From assembly GCA_046262635.1 (NCBI GenBank), contig JBHEMK010000140.1, forward strand, positions 1 through 8,687: a stretch of 8,687 nt of DNA. Reading direction: 5' to 3'. This DNA comes from JBHEMK01 sp046262635 (lineage in GTDB: Bacteria; Actinomycetota; Thermoleophilia; Gaiellales; Gaiellaceae). Positions 1 to 5,603 of this stretch are shown here, in pieces. The notes beneath the pieces were generated by a model. It was not told the origin of the DNA, did no database searches, and saw only the letters and a program-made list of their open reading frames with translations. The position numbers and the translations under genes are program-made. Numbering within the stretch: the first letter of the stretch is position 1; every line of letters starts with the position of its first letter.

Positions 1-2
1 GC

Positions 3-413
3 GCGCACGCAGGCATCACGCTCGTCGGGGCTCGACCACAGAACGCCGCGATGGTTACGAGAAGTTGTTCGACCACGAGTCTCGTCTTTCGATCCCGAGG
101 GCAGCTCATCGTGCTTCTCCCGCAAAACGGCAACGTCCTCGCTGCCGGGCGCGAGCCCTGGCTCGTGATCGACCCGAAGCCGCTCGTCGGCGAGCGTGAG
201 TTCGGGCTCACGCCGCTGATTCGCTCCCCCGAGTTCGGGCACAGGCGGCGCGAGGTCGTCCACCGGCTCGAGCGGCCGACCGCTGAGCTCGGGCTCGACC
301 GCGAGCGCACGCGCGGCTGGGCGATCGGGCAGGCGCTCGCGTGGGGCGACGACGGCGACTGGCAGCAAACGCATGTCGAGTCGGCGTGCTGGCTGCTCGA
401 AGCAGCACCGTGA
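3..413 (+). pseudogene. APH(6)-type aminoglycoside (streptomycin) phosphotransferase, C-terminal remnant, catalytic loop lost
   Basis: The frame is open from the window's left edge and ends at TGA 411-413. From about position 121 it matches the C-terminal half of streptomycin 6-kinase/hydroxyurea-kinase-like phosphotransferases: GNVLAAGREPW, then VIDPKPLVGEREF (metal-binding Asp plus the family's PKP motif), then ELGLDRERTRGWAIGQALAW and a closing HVESACWLLEAA helix. The family's catalytic loop just upstream normally reads like HQDLHxGN. Here it reads LLPQNGNVL, so the HxD catalytic residues are absent, consistent with a small in-frame loss. Between about 50 and 110 this frame has poor GC at third positions, while frame +2 briefly looks coding (YEKLFDHESR, resembling the family's RPFDHEL), which suggests a frameshift too. 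The family normally phosphorylates streptomycin-like substrates in the cytoplasm; this copy should not. A diverged non-kinase protein is possible. The 5' part lies outside the window. Confidence 0.6.
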
Positions 414-1093
414 TCCGCGCCGTTCTGTTCGACGTCGACTTCACGCTTGCCCGGCCGGGACCGGAGCTGAGCCCGGAAGGCTATGTCCGCGCGGGCGAGC
501 GGCACGGCCTCCGGCTCGACGCCGAGCGCTACGAAGCTGCGCGGGCGACGGCGCTGGTCGACCTGAAGCGCAGCCCCGGACTCGATCACGACGAAGACGT
601 GTGGGTCGCGTTCACCAGGAGGATCGTCATCGGCATGGGCGGGGCAGCTCCCGCCGCACTCGCGTGTGCCGCCGAGATCGCGAGCTTCTGGCAACACCAC
701 GAGAACTTCGAGCTCTACGAGGACGCGATACCGGTGCTCGAGGAGCTGCGCCTCGCCGGACTGAAGATCGGCCTCGTGTCCAACTCGGCGCGAGACGTCG
801 GCGAGTTCGCCCTCCACCACGCGCTGGCTGTCGACGCCGGGATCAGCTCGTTCCACCACGGCAAGACCAAGCCGCACGCGTCGATCTTCCGCGCCGTGCT
901 CGAGCTGCTCGAGGTCGAGCCTGAGCTGGCGGTGATGGTGGGGGATACGCTCGAGGACGACATCGAGGGAGCGCGGGCCCTCGGAATGCACGCGATCCTG
1001 ATCGACCGCGACGGCCTCCACCCGGAATTCGAGCCACGGCTCATCGACCTCTATGGCCTGCCGGCCGCGCTCGGACTCACCCGTCCCGGCTAG
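410..1093 (+). CDS. HAD-superfamily hydrolase (subfamily IA, phosphatase-like)
   Basis: This is a cytoplasmic haloacid-dehalogenase-like hydrolase of 227 aa, usual for subfamily IA. All four HAD motifs are visible: motif I DVDFT with nucleophile D8 and acid/base D10; motif II SNS at 124-126; motif III lysine in GKTKPH (K152 or K154); motif IV GDTLEDD with D179 and D183/D184 for magnesium. Residues of about 15-90 between motifs I and II form the helical cap that sets substrate choice. The fold implies hydrolysis of a phosphate ester through an aspartyl-phosphate; the substrate cannot be read from sequence. The GTG at 410 is chosen because motif I then starts at residue 8, as is normal, and because it overlaps the preceding TGA by 4 bp (GTGA), implying coupled translation. 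An in-frame ATG at 341 would add 23 unlike residues encoded inside the upstream gene. Its 3' end overlaps the convergent racemase gene by 4 bp. Confidence 0.88.
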   Translation: MIRAVLFDVDFTLARPGPELSPEGYVRAGERHGLRLDAERYEAARATALVDLKRSPGLDHDEDVWVAFTRRIVIGMGGAAPAALACAAEIASFWQHHENFELYEDAIPVLEELRLAGLKIGLVSNSARDVGEFALHHALAVDAGISSFHHGKTKPHASIFRAVLELLEVEPELAVMVGDTLEDDIEGARALGMHAILIDRDGLHPEFEPRLIDLYGLPAALGLTRPG

Positions 1094-2037
1094 AGCCCGA
1101 GCTCGTCGCGCCACCTGGCCGTATGCTCGCCGAGCGCCGGCGCCGGAACGGCCCCCGCGACGCCGAACTCCGCTGCGGCCTCCTCCAGCGACCAGACCGG
1201 GCCCGCACAGACGTCCTCGCCGTCGAAGAGTGCGAGCCACGCCGCGAGCGGCCGCGACCCGATCACGTGCTCCAGCTCCGGCAGCCGATGCTCGTAGGCG
1301 CGACCTTCGAGCTGGGGAAGCCCGGTAAGCTCGCAAAGCCGCCGCCAGAACTTCGGCTCGAGCGCGGCGATCGTCAGCCAGCGCCCGTCCGCCGTGGCGT
1401 ACGTCTGGTAGCAGGCGATGCCGCCGGTGAGCAGCCGAGGGATCGGGTCGGCCCCGAGGCGATGCGCCACGAGCCGGTGTGAGCCGTGCGTCATCGACAC
1501 GACCAGGCGGCGTCCGAGACCGCTCCGTTCGCGCTCGAGCAGCGCCGCGAGCACCTCCGTGACGGCGGTCAGCCCACCCGCCGCGAGGTCGGCGACCTGC
1601 AGGGGCGGGAGCGATGGCGCGGTATCGGCGAGGGCGCCGGCCCAGCCGAGATAGTTGAGGTCGTGGCCGGCGCGCTGCTCGTGGCGACCGCCCACGCCGA
1701 ACCCCGTGATCGAGCAGTAGACGGCGGACTTGGGCACGTCCTTCGGCCCGAGGCCGAGCCGTGCCGCGACGCCCGGGCGGAAGCCCTCGAGCACGATGTC
1801 CGCGCGGGCGCACAGGCGCCGTGCCAACTCGGGATCGGCCCTCAGGTCGCAGACGACGGATTCGGTGCCTGCACTCAGCACGCTGTGCCAGCCGGAGGCG
1901 AGCGAGCGCAGCGGATCCCCTTCCGGCGGCTCAACGCGCACAGCCCGGGCCCCGAGGCGCCGAAGCTCGCTTGCGGCGAACGCGCCGGGGAGCAGGCGGG
2001 TCAGATCGACGACGAGGATTCCGTCCAACGGTTGCAT
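1090..2037 (-). CDS. alpha-methylacyl-CoA racemase-like protein (CaiB/BaiF CoA-transferase family III)
   Basis: The 315-aa product has the family III CoA-transferase fold: N-terminal LDGILVVDLTRLLPGAFA, the VRVEPPEGDPLR segment, and ADIVLEGFRPGVAARLGLG. Within the family it carries the racemase signature rather than a plain transferase one: SITGFG then RAGHDLNYLGWAG (H125-D126), VADLAAGG (D150) and ALEPKFW (E227). These correspond to the His126/Asp156/Glu241 active site known for Mycobacterium tuberculosis MCR. Such enzymes interconvert (2R)- and (2S)-methylacyl-CoA so that branched chains can enter beta-oxidation. At 315 aa it is shorter than the usual 360 or so. ATG 2037 is preferred because homologues begin close to QPLDGI; a GTG at 2055 is an alternative adding six residues. 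It is divergent from a TetR regulator 30 bp away, which probably controls it. A CoA-transferase role is not excluded. Confidence 0.85.
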   Translation of the reverse strand: MQPLDGILVVDLTRLLPGAFAASELRRLGARAVRVEPPEGDPLRSLASGWHSVLSAGTESVVCDLRADPELARRLCARADIVLEGFRPGVAARLGLGPKDVPKSAVYCSITGFGVGGRHEQRAGHDLNYLGWAGALADTAPSLPPLQVADLAAGGLTAVTEVLAALLERERSGLGRRLVVSMTHGSHRLVAHRLGADPIPRLLTGGIACYQTYATADGRWLTIAALEPKFWRRLCELTGLPQLEGRAYEHRLPELEHVIGSRPLAAWLALFDGEDVCAGPVWSLEEAAAEFGVAGAVPAPALGEHTARWRDELGL

Positions 2038-2067
2038 GCGCGGCGAACCTAGCACTACCCTTGGGCT

Positions 2068-2667
2068 TTGTTGACTGACCGGTCAATCGCCCCGGAGGAG
2101 AAGCGGCGTCTGATTTTCGACGCCGCCGTCCGCGTGTTCGCCCGCAAGGGCTTCCACACGTGCCGCGTCGGCGACATCGCCGAGGAGGCGGGCGTCTCCC
2201 ACGGCCTGCTCTACCATTACTTCCCGTCGAAGGACGCGCTGCTCGAGACGGTCTTCCGGGAGACGTGGACGGAGCTCTTGGCGGCGATCGGCGCCGTCGA
2301 GGCCTCGGGGGCGCCCGCGCGGGAGCAGCTGCGCCAGGTGGCGGCGATCCTGCTCCGGCCCTGGCGCCGCCAACCGGACCTCGTGCGGGTGCTTGTCCGC
2401 GAGATTGCGCGCAGCCCCGAGCTGCAGAACCGGCTCGTGGAGGTGCGCGCGGCGTTCGACGCGATCGAGCGGATCGTCCGTCGGGGGCAGTCGGACCGGG
2501 AGTTTCGGAACGACCTCGACGCGCGGCTCGCCAGCACCGTCTTCTACGGTGGGCTCGAGGAGATCCTGACCGGCTGGGTGCTCGGCGTCCTGCCCGACGG
2601 CGAGGAGGAGGTCGACCGTGCCGAGCGGACGCTCGTCGACGTCGTCTGCGGCGGGCTCGCCGTCTAG
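2068..2667 (+). CDS. TetR-family transcriptional regulator, FadR-like
   Basis: A 199-aa one-component repressor. The N-terminal DNA-binding domain is clear: helix 1 RRLIFDAAVRVFARKGF (about residues 13-29), then the helix-turn-helix GDIAEEAGVSHGLLYHYF (about 34-51) followed by PSKDALLETVF. The C-terminal ligand and dimer domain (about 60-199), with GGLEEILTGWVLG near the end, resembles FadR-type TetR proteins that sense acyl-CoAs. It starts 30 bp from the divergent racemase gene, so it likely represses that gene and itself. The start is TTG 2068 or TTG 2071 (the latter giving MTDRSIAPEEKRR, a typical TetR N-terminus). No Shine-Dalgarno precedes either, so the message may be leaderless. A 16-bp palindrome lies on the first codons. 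The stop shares CTAG with the convergent downstream gene. Confidence 0.9.
   Translation: MLTDRSIAPEEKRRLIFDAAVRVFARKGFHTCRVGDIAEEAGVSHGLLYHYFPSKDALLETVFRETWTELLAAIGAVEASGAPAREQLRQVAAILLRPWRRQPDLVRVLVREIARSPELQNRLVEVRAAFDAIERIVRRGQSDREFRNDLDARLASTVFYGGLEEILTGWVLGVLPDGEEEVDRAERTLVDVVCGGLAV
2073..2088. promoter_or_regulatory. Putative TetR operator (imperfect palindrome with TGACCGGTCA core)
   Basis: GACTGACCGGTCAATC is an inverted repeat with seven of eight half-site pairs matching; the central TGACCGGTCA (2076-2085) is perfect. It covers codons 2-7 of the TetR gene and lies 36 bp upstream of the racemase ATG on the opposite strand. Autoregulation from a palindrome in the divergent region is usual for TetR proteins, and TGACCGGTCA-type sites are typical of the family. 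Read toward the racemase, TTGACC inside it could also serve as a -35 element. Binding is inferred, not shown. Confidence 0.55.
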
Positions 2668-3143
2668 CGGCAGACGCCAAGCGTGGGCCGGACGAGGCCG
2701 AAGCCCCACAGCCTGCCCTCGACGACGTAGTAGGCCGTCAGCGCGCGAGGGCTCGTTGCGACGAAGGCGCGGTATCCGCGGCAGGCGACCGTGCGGAGCC
2801 CCGGCACGGTCGGCTGCGGCGCGCCGAGCCTCAGTCCGCCCGTGCTGCGCCAGAGCGGCGGCTCCCACAGGGTGTAGACCGCCGCGGCCCGGCCGCTGCG
2901 CAACTCGACCGCGAGGCCCTGCTGTGCGAAGGGCTTGTAGGTGAAGTAGAGCGTCGGCGCGCTGCAGGTCCGGCAGATCCCGTAGAACCCCCCGAGCCGC
3001 TTCTTCACCGCTGCGGCCGTGTCGCCGAGGCGGACTCCGGCCAGCGAGCGGCCAGGAACGAGGACGCCGAAGCGCGGCAGCCCCTGCGCACTTGGCGCGG
3101 CGATTGCGGCGGCCAGTGCCGCGAGGATGACCGTTCGCCTCAT
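2664..3143 (-). CDS. Small secreted protein of unknown function with LAGVRLG motif
   Basis: A 159-aa exported protein. The N-terminus MRRTVILAALAAAIAAPSAQG is a clear signal peptide with basic residues, a hydrophobic Ala-rich core and a probable cleavage site near residue 20. The mature part begins with GRSLAGVRLGDTAAAVKKRLG (about 32-51), followed by YGICRTC and YFTYKPFAQQGLAVELRSGRAAAVYTLW. A second GGLRLGAP element at about 102-109 suggests two degenerate copies of a small alpha/beta unit similar to SmpA/BLIP-like domains. Four cysteines are visible in the mature part (C57, C60, C121, C158), enough for two disulfides outside the cytoplasm. I recognise the architecture as common in Thermoleophilia genomes, but no function is known to me. 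ATG 3143 is chosen for the signal peptide. The open frame continues upstream to 3857, but that part lies antisense to the enolase-like gene. No strong ribosome site precedes the start. Confidence 0.75.
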   Translation of the reverse strand: MRRTVILAALAAAIAAPSAQGLPRFGVLVPGRSLAGVRLGDTAAAVKKRLGGFYGICRTCSAPTLYFTYKPFAQQGLAVELRSGRAAAVYTLWEPPLWRSTGGLRLGAPQPTVPGLRTVACRGYRAFVATSPRALTAYYVVEGRLWGFGLVRPTLGVCR

Positions 3144-4157
3144 ATGCTCGGCAGTATGTTCGAGCGGCTCGCCACTCTGCCGGTGAAGATCGAGAGCTAC
3201 GAGCTCGAGCGGCGCGAGCTCTCCGTCTCGAGCGAGTTCACCCGCGTCACGACGACGGTCGTCCTCCACGGCGGGGGCGAGCGCGGCGAAGGGGAGGACG
3301 TGACGTACACGCCGGCAGACCACGAGGGGTTTCCGGCCGGCTTGCCGCTGGCCGGCTCGTGGACGATCGACGGCTTCTCGACCGAGCTCGGCAGCCACGA
3401 GCTCTTCGCGGGGCGGCCCGCGATGGATGCCTCGCGCGACTATCGGCGCTGGGCGTTCGAGAGTGCGGCGCTCGATCTCGCGCTCCACCAGGCCGGGAAG
3501 TCGCTCGGCGATGCCCTCGGTCGCATCTATCGCCCGGTTCGTTTCGTGGTCTCGTCGCGCGGCGATGTCTTCGCGTGGCTCGACGCGCAGCCGTCGCTCG
3601 AGCTGAAGGTCGACGCCGGAGCCGACTGGGATGGTGCCCACATGCAGCGGCTCGCGGCAACGGGACGTGTCCGGGTAATTGACCTGAAGGCGTACTACCG
3701 GGGTACGTCGGTCGACCTCGACCCCGACCCGGAGCTGTACCGGCGCATCGCGACGGGCTTCCCGGAAGCCGTGATCGAGGATCCGTGGCTCGAGGGCGAG
3801 TGCCGCGAGGCGCTGCGCGGCGCCGAAGAGCGGCTGAGCTTCGATGCGCCGGTTCACGCGCTGGCCGATGTCGAATCGCTGCCGGTTGAGCCGCGCTGGT
3901 TGAACGTCAAGCCGTCGCGATTCGGAACGATCGAGCGACTGCTCGAGTGCGTGTCGGGCTGCGCGAGCCGCGGGATCCAGATGTACGGCGGCGGGCAGTT
4001 CGAGCTCGGCCCGGGTCGGCGCCAGATCCAGGCTCTCGCCGGTCTCCTCTACGCCGAGGGTCCGAACGATGTCGCCCCGGGCGCCTACAACGAGGGCGGC
4101 CCCCGGCCCGGCCTGCCGACGAGTCCGCTGCCGCCGCCTGAGAGGATGGGCTTCTGA
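3144..4157 (+). CDS. Enolase-superfamily protein (muconate cycloisomerase/o-succinylbenzoate synthase-like)
   Basis: A 337-aa cytoplasmic protein, near the 340-380 aa usual for the superfamily. An N-terminal capping domain (about 10-110) contains GEGEDVTY and SRDYRRWAFESAALDLALHQAG. The barrel then shows the family's strand-end residues: ELKVD (K155), VIDLK (D180), VIEDP (E212), ADVES (D242) and NVKPSRFG (K256). D180, E212 and D242 fit the three metal ligands, and K155 plus K256 fit the opposed acid/base lysines of muconate-lactonising and OSBS-type enzymes. Only the second lysine of the usual KxK is present (E-L-K). Such enzymes abstract a proton next to a carboxylate; substrate unknown. The start is ATG 3144, or ATG 3156 four codons later. 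It leads a four-gene operon whose next gene overlaps its stop. Residues 310-337 are a Pro/Gly-rich tail. The specific reaction cannot be assigned. Confidence 0.82.
   Translation: MLGSMFERLATLPVKIESYELERRELSVSSEFTRVTTTVVLHGGGERGEGEDVTYTPADHEGFPAGLPLAGSWTIDGFSTELGSHELFAGRPAMDASRDYRRWAFESAALDLALHQAGKSLGDALGRIYRPVRFVVSSRGDVFAWLDAQPSLELKVDAGADWDGAHMQRLAATGRVRVIDLKAYYRGTSVDLDPDPELYRRIATGFPEAVIEDPWLEGECREALRGAEERLSFDAPVHALADVESLPVEPRWLNVKPSRFGTIERLLECVSGCASRGIQMYGGGQFELGPGRRQIQALAGLLYAEGPNDVAPGAYNEGGPRPGLPTSPLPPPERMGF
4140..4146 (+). promoter_or_regulatory. Ribosome binding site supporting a CTG start
   Basis: GAGAGGA lies 7 nt before CTG 4154, within the last codons of the enolase-like gene. It supports initiation at CTG, the first usable codon after the in-frame stop at 4139-4141. 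Confidence 0.5.
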
Positions 4158-4624
4158 CCGTCAACCTCCACGCCGCCGACTGGGACGAGAGCTCCGCTGC
4201 CGAGGGCTGGAGCCAGCGCGCGCGGAGCCTTCGCGAGCCGCTCCGCGCGGCTCTGATCGGCGCGACGCTCTACGAACTCGATCCCGGCTCCCGCATCTGC
4301 GCCTACCACTATCACTACGGCGAGGAGGAATGGCTGCTGCTCGTCGTCGGGACCGTGACCGTACGCGGGCCCCAGGGGGAGCAGGTGCTGCGCGAGGGCG
4401 ACGTCCTCGTCTTCCCCCGTGGCCCGGACGGCGGGCACGACGTCCGCAACCACGGTGACATGCCGGCCCGCGTGCTGATGTTCTCCAATCTCGCCGATCC
4501 GGAGGTCTGCGTCTATCCCGACAGCGGCAAGGTCGGCGTCTGGGCCGGCGGCACGGTCGGGCAGAAGCTGCACCTGATGAACCGAGTCGAGAGCAACCTT
4601 GACTACCTGGAGGGCGAGGAGTGA
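4154..4624 (+). CDS. Cupin-domain protein 1 (intact metal-binding motifs), CTG start
   Basis: A 156-aa single-domain cupin. Motif 1 is G45-x6-H52-x-H54-x4-E59-x6-G66 and motif 2 is G82-DVLVFP-...-H95-x3-N99, so all four expected metal ligands (two His, Glu, His) are present. The chain starts TVNLHAADWDE and ends DYLEGEE. Cupins of this size are isomerases, dioxygenases or small-molecule binders; the substrate is unknown. The start is unusual: in this frame a stop lies at 4139-4141, no ATG, GTG or TTG follows until GTG 4355 (residue 68), and starting there would remove motif 1. CTG 4154 therefore is the probable initiator, overlapping the previous TGA (CTGA), with GAGAGGA 7 nt upstream. It is followed by a paralogous cupin with another 4-bp overlap. 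A sequencing error hiding a normal start is the alternative. Confidence 0.85.
   Translation: MTVNLHAADWDESSAAEGWSQRARSLREPLRAALIGATLYELDPGSRICAYHYHYGEEEWLLLVVGTVTVRGPQGEQVLREGDVLVFPRGPDGGHDVRNHGDMPARVLMFSNLADPEVCVYPDSGKVGVWAGGTVGQKLHLMNRVESNLDYLEGEE
4609..4614 (+). promoter_or_regulatory. Ribosome binding site of cupin 2, inside the last codons of cupin 1
   Basis: GGAGGG ends 6 nt before GTG 4621. It is formed by codons for the C-terminal LEGE residues of cupin 1, so the end of one gene carries the ribosome site of the next. Confidence 0.7.
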
Positions 4625-5082
4625 CCGACCCGGTCAATCTCTTCGCCGGCGTCTGGGACGCCGAGGAAGAGCGGCTCGGCTACCGGCACCGCCGGGTCGC
4701 ACTCGGCCCGAAGCTCGGCGCCGAACTGCTCGGCACAAGCCTCTACGAGCTGCCGACCGGCGAGCGGACGTGGCCCTATCACTGGGAGCTCGGCGCCGAG
4801 GAGTGGCTGATCGTCGTCTCGGGGAGGCCGACACTGCGAGTGCCCGCTGGCGAGCGCGAGCTCGACCCCGGCGACGTGATCTGCTTTCCCGAGGGCGAGG
4901 GCGGAGCGCATCAGGTCGTCAACCGGGCGCGCGAGACCGCATTGGTCCTGATTGTCTCGACCAAGCCCGGAGTGGCGATCGCCGGCTTCCCGGACAGCAA
5001 CAAGCTCTATCTCTCTGCACCCGACCGCTTCGAGTTCGTCGTCCGCAACGAGCCGGTCGACTACTGGGAGGGCGAGCCTTGA
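4621..5082 (+). CDS. Cupin-domain protein 2 (paralogue, altered metal motif)
   Basis: A 153-aa cupin clearly related to the preceding one. Both open with a VNL segment followed by WD, both carry a TLYEL/SLYEL strand, an EEWL motif, a PDS turn (FPDSNK here, YPDSGK in cupin 1) and end DYxEGE. Motif 2 is intact: G84-DVICFP-...-H97-x3-N101. Motif 1 reads Y53-H54-W55-E56-LGAEE-W62, so the second His of HxH is replaced by Glu. That could alter or remove metal binding, or Glu could act as a ligand. The GTG 4621 start overlaps the preceding TGA (GTGA) and has GGAGGG 6 nt upstream. Its place between cupin 1 and the zinc-ribbon gene, in a fully overlapping operon, suggests equimolar synthesis and perhaps a heteromeric cupin pair. 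The substrate is unknown. Confidence 0.88.
   Translation: MTDPVNLFAGVWDAEEERLGYRHRRVALGPKLGAELLGTSLYELPTGERTWPYHWELGAEEWLIVVSGRPTLRVPAGERELDPGDVICFPEGEGGAHQVVNRARETALVLIVSTKPGVAIAGFPDSNKLYLSAPDRFEFVVRNEPVDYWEGEP
5067..5072 (+). promoter_or_regulatory. Ribosome binding site of the zinc-ribbon gene, inside the last codons of cupin 2
   Basis: GGAGGG ends 6 nt before TTG 5079, the same spacing and same coding origin (WEGE codons) as at the cupin 1/cupin 2 junction. Confidence 0.65.
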
Positions 5083-5603
5083 TCCCGGACGACGCGACCG
5101 ACGCCTACGCGCCGTTGAGGCCCGCCGCGTCGGCGCCGGAGGACGAGCTCTGCACTTGCCCGCCCGACACGCCGATGAAGCTGATGAGCATGCGCCAGGT
5201 ACGGGGGTTCAACCCGATCCATTGCCTGAACTGCAATCTCGAGGTGCCGCCGGAGCGTCTCGGACTCGACGCCGATTTCGTCCAGGCGATCGCGGACTGG
5301 GACGAGGAGCACGGTGCCGTCAACACGCTCGAGCTCGCGTCGGGCGAGTACGAGGAGTGGGCTCAGGGGCGCCTGCTCGACCCGACCAGCTCGACAAACG
5401 TCGACGGGCTGGACCTCGTCCGGCAGCTGAACGAGATCCGCCGCTGCTACTTCTGGTTCTTCCAGCCGCAGGAGGCCGCGGACTGGGAGGCCCCTTCCAC
5501 CTGCCCGGTCTGCCAGGGCACGCTTGCTCGCTACGACGGCGGAATTTTCCCGCAGCTCCTCTGCGAGAAGGACAACGTCGTACTGCCCGGCGCCGCGGGC
5601 TGA
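5079..5603 (+). CDS. Small Cys-rich zinc-ribbon-like protein of unknown function
   Basis: A 174-aa soluble protein with no signal peptide or membrane segment. Cysteines cluster as C25-x-C27, H48-C49-x2-C52 (in GFNPIHCLNCNLEVPP), C142-x2-C145 (in STCPVCQGTL) and C162 (QLLCEKDN). The paired CxxC motifs resemble a zinc ribbon split across the chain, with an acidic helical middle (about 60-130) rich in Trp, Glu and Asp. It recalls proteins annotated as zinc-ribbon-containing DUF2310, but that assignment is from memory and uncertain. The TTG 5079 start overlaps the stop of cupin 2 (TTGA) and has GGAGGG 6 nt upstream. It is the last gene of the operon, followed by a 134-bp spacer to a convergent gene. 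A zinc- or nucleic-acid-binding regulatory or scaffold role is possible but unproven. Confidence 0.8.
   Translation: MIPDDATDAYAPLRPAASAPEDELCTCPPDTPMKLMSMRQVRGFNPIHCLNCNLEVPPERLGLDADFVQAIADWDEEHGAVNTLELASGEYEEWAQGRLLDPTSSTNVDGLDLVRQLNEIRRCYFWFFQPQEAADWEAPSTCPVCQGTLARYDGGIFPQLLCEKDNVVLPGAAG

Noticed and set aside
341..409. ATG 341 as the start of the HAD gene.
   Set aside because: It would add 23 Arg-rich residues overprinting the end of the kinase remnant; GTG 410 places motif I at the normal distance.
2094..2112. GGAGGAG (2094-2100) followed by CTG 2110, a possible alternative TetR start that would put the palindrome in the leader.
   Set aside because: The purines are simply Glu-Glu-Lys codons of a typical TetR N-terminus (APEEKRR), and starting at 2110 would trim helix 1. 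Kept only as a weak alternative.
2160..3143. The plus-strand frame of the enolase-like gene is open upstream to 2160.
   Set aside because: That stretch is an Arg/Ala/Gly-rich overprint of the TetR gene and the antisense of the secreted protein gene; enolase-superfamily sequence begins only after 3144.
3144..3857. The minus-strand frame of the secreted protein stays open upstream to 3857, implying a 397-aa protein.
   Set aside because: The upstream part is antisense to the enolase-like gene, is Arg/Glu-rich without family motifs, and a clear signal peptide starts at 3143.
4355..4624. GTG 4355 as the start of an 89-aa cupin fragment.
   Set aside because: The 67 upstream codons hold the HxH(x4)E cupin motif and align with the paralogue, so the gene must begin earlier.
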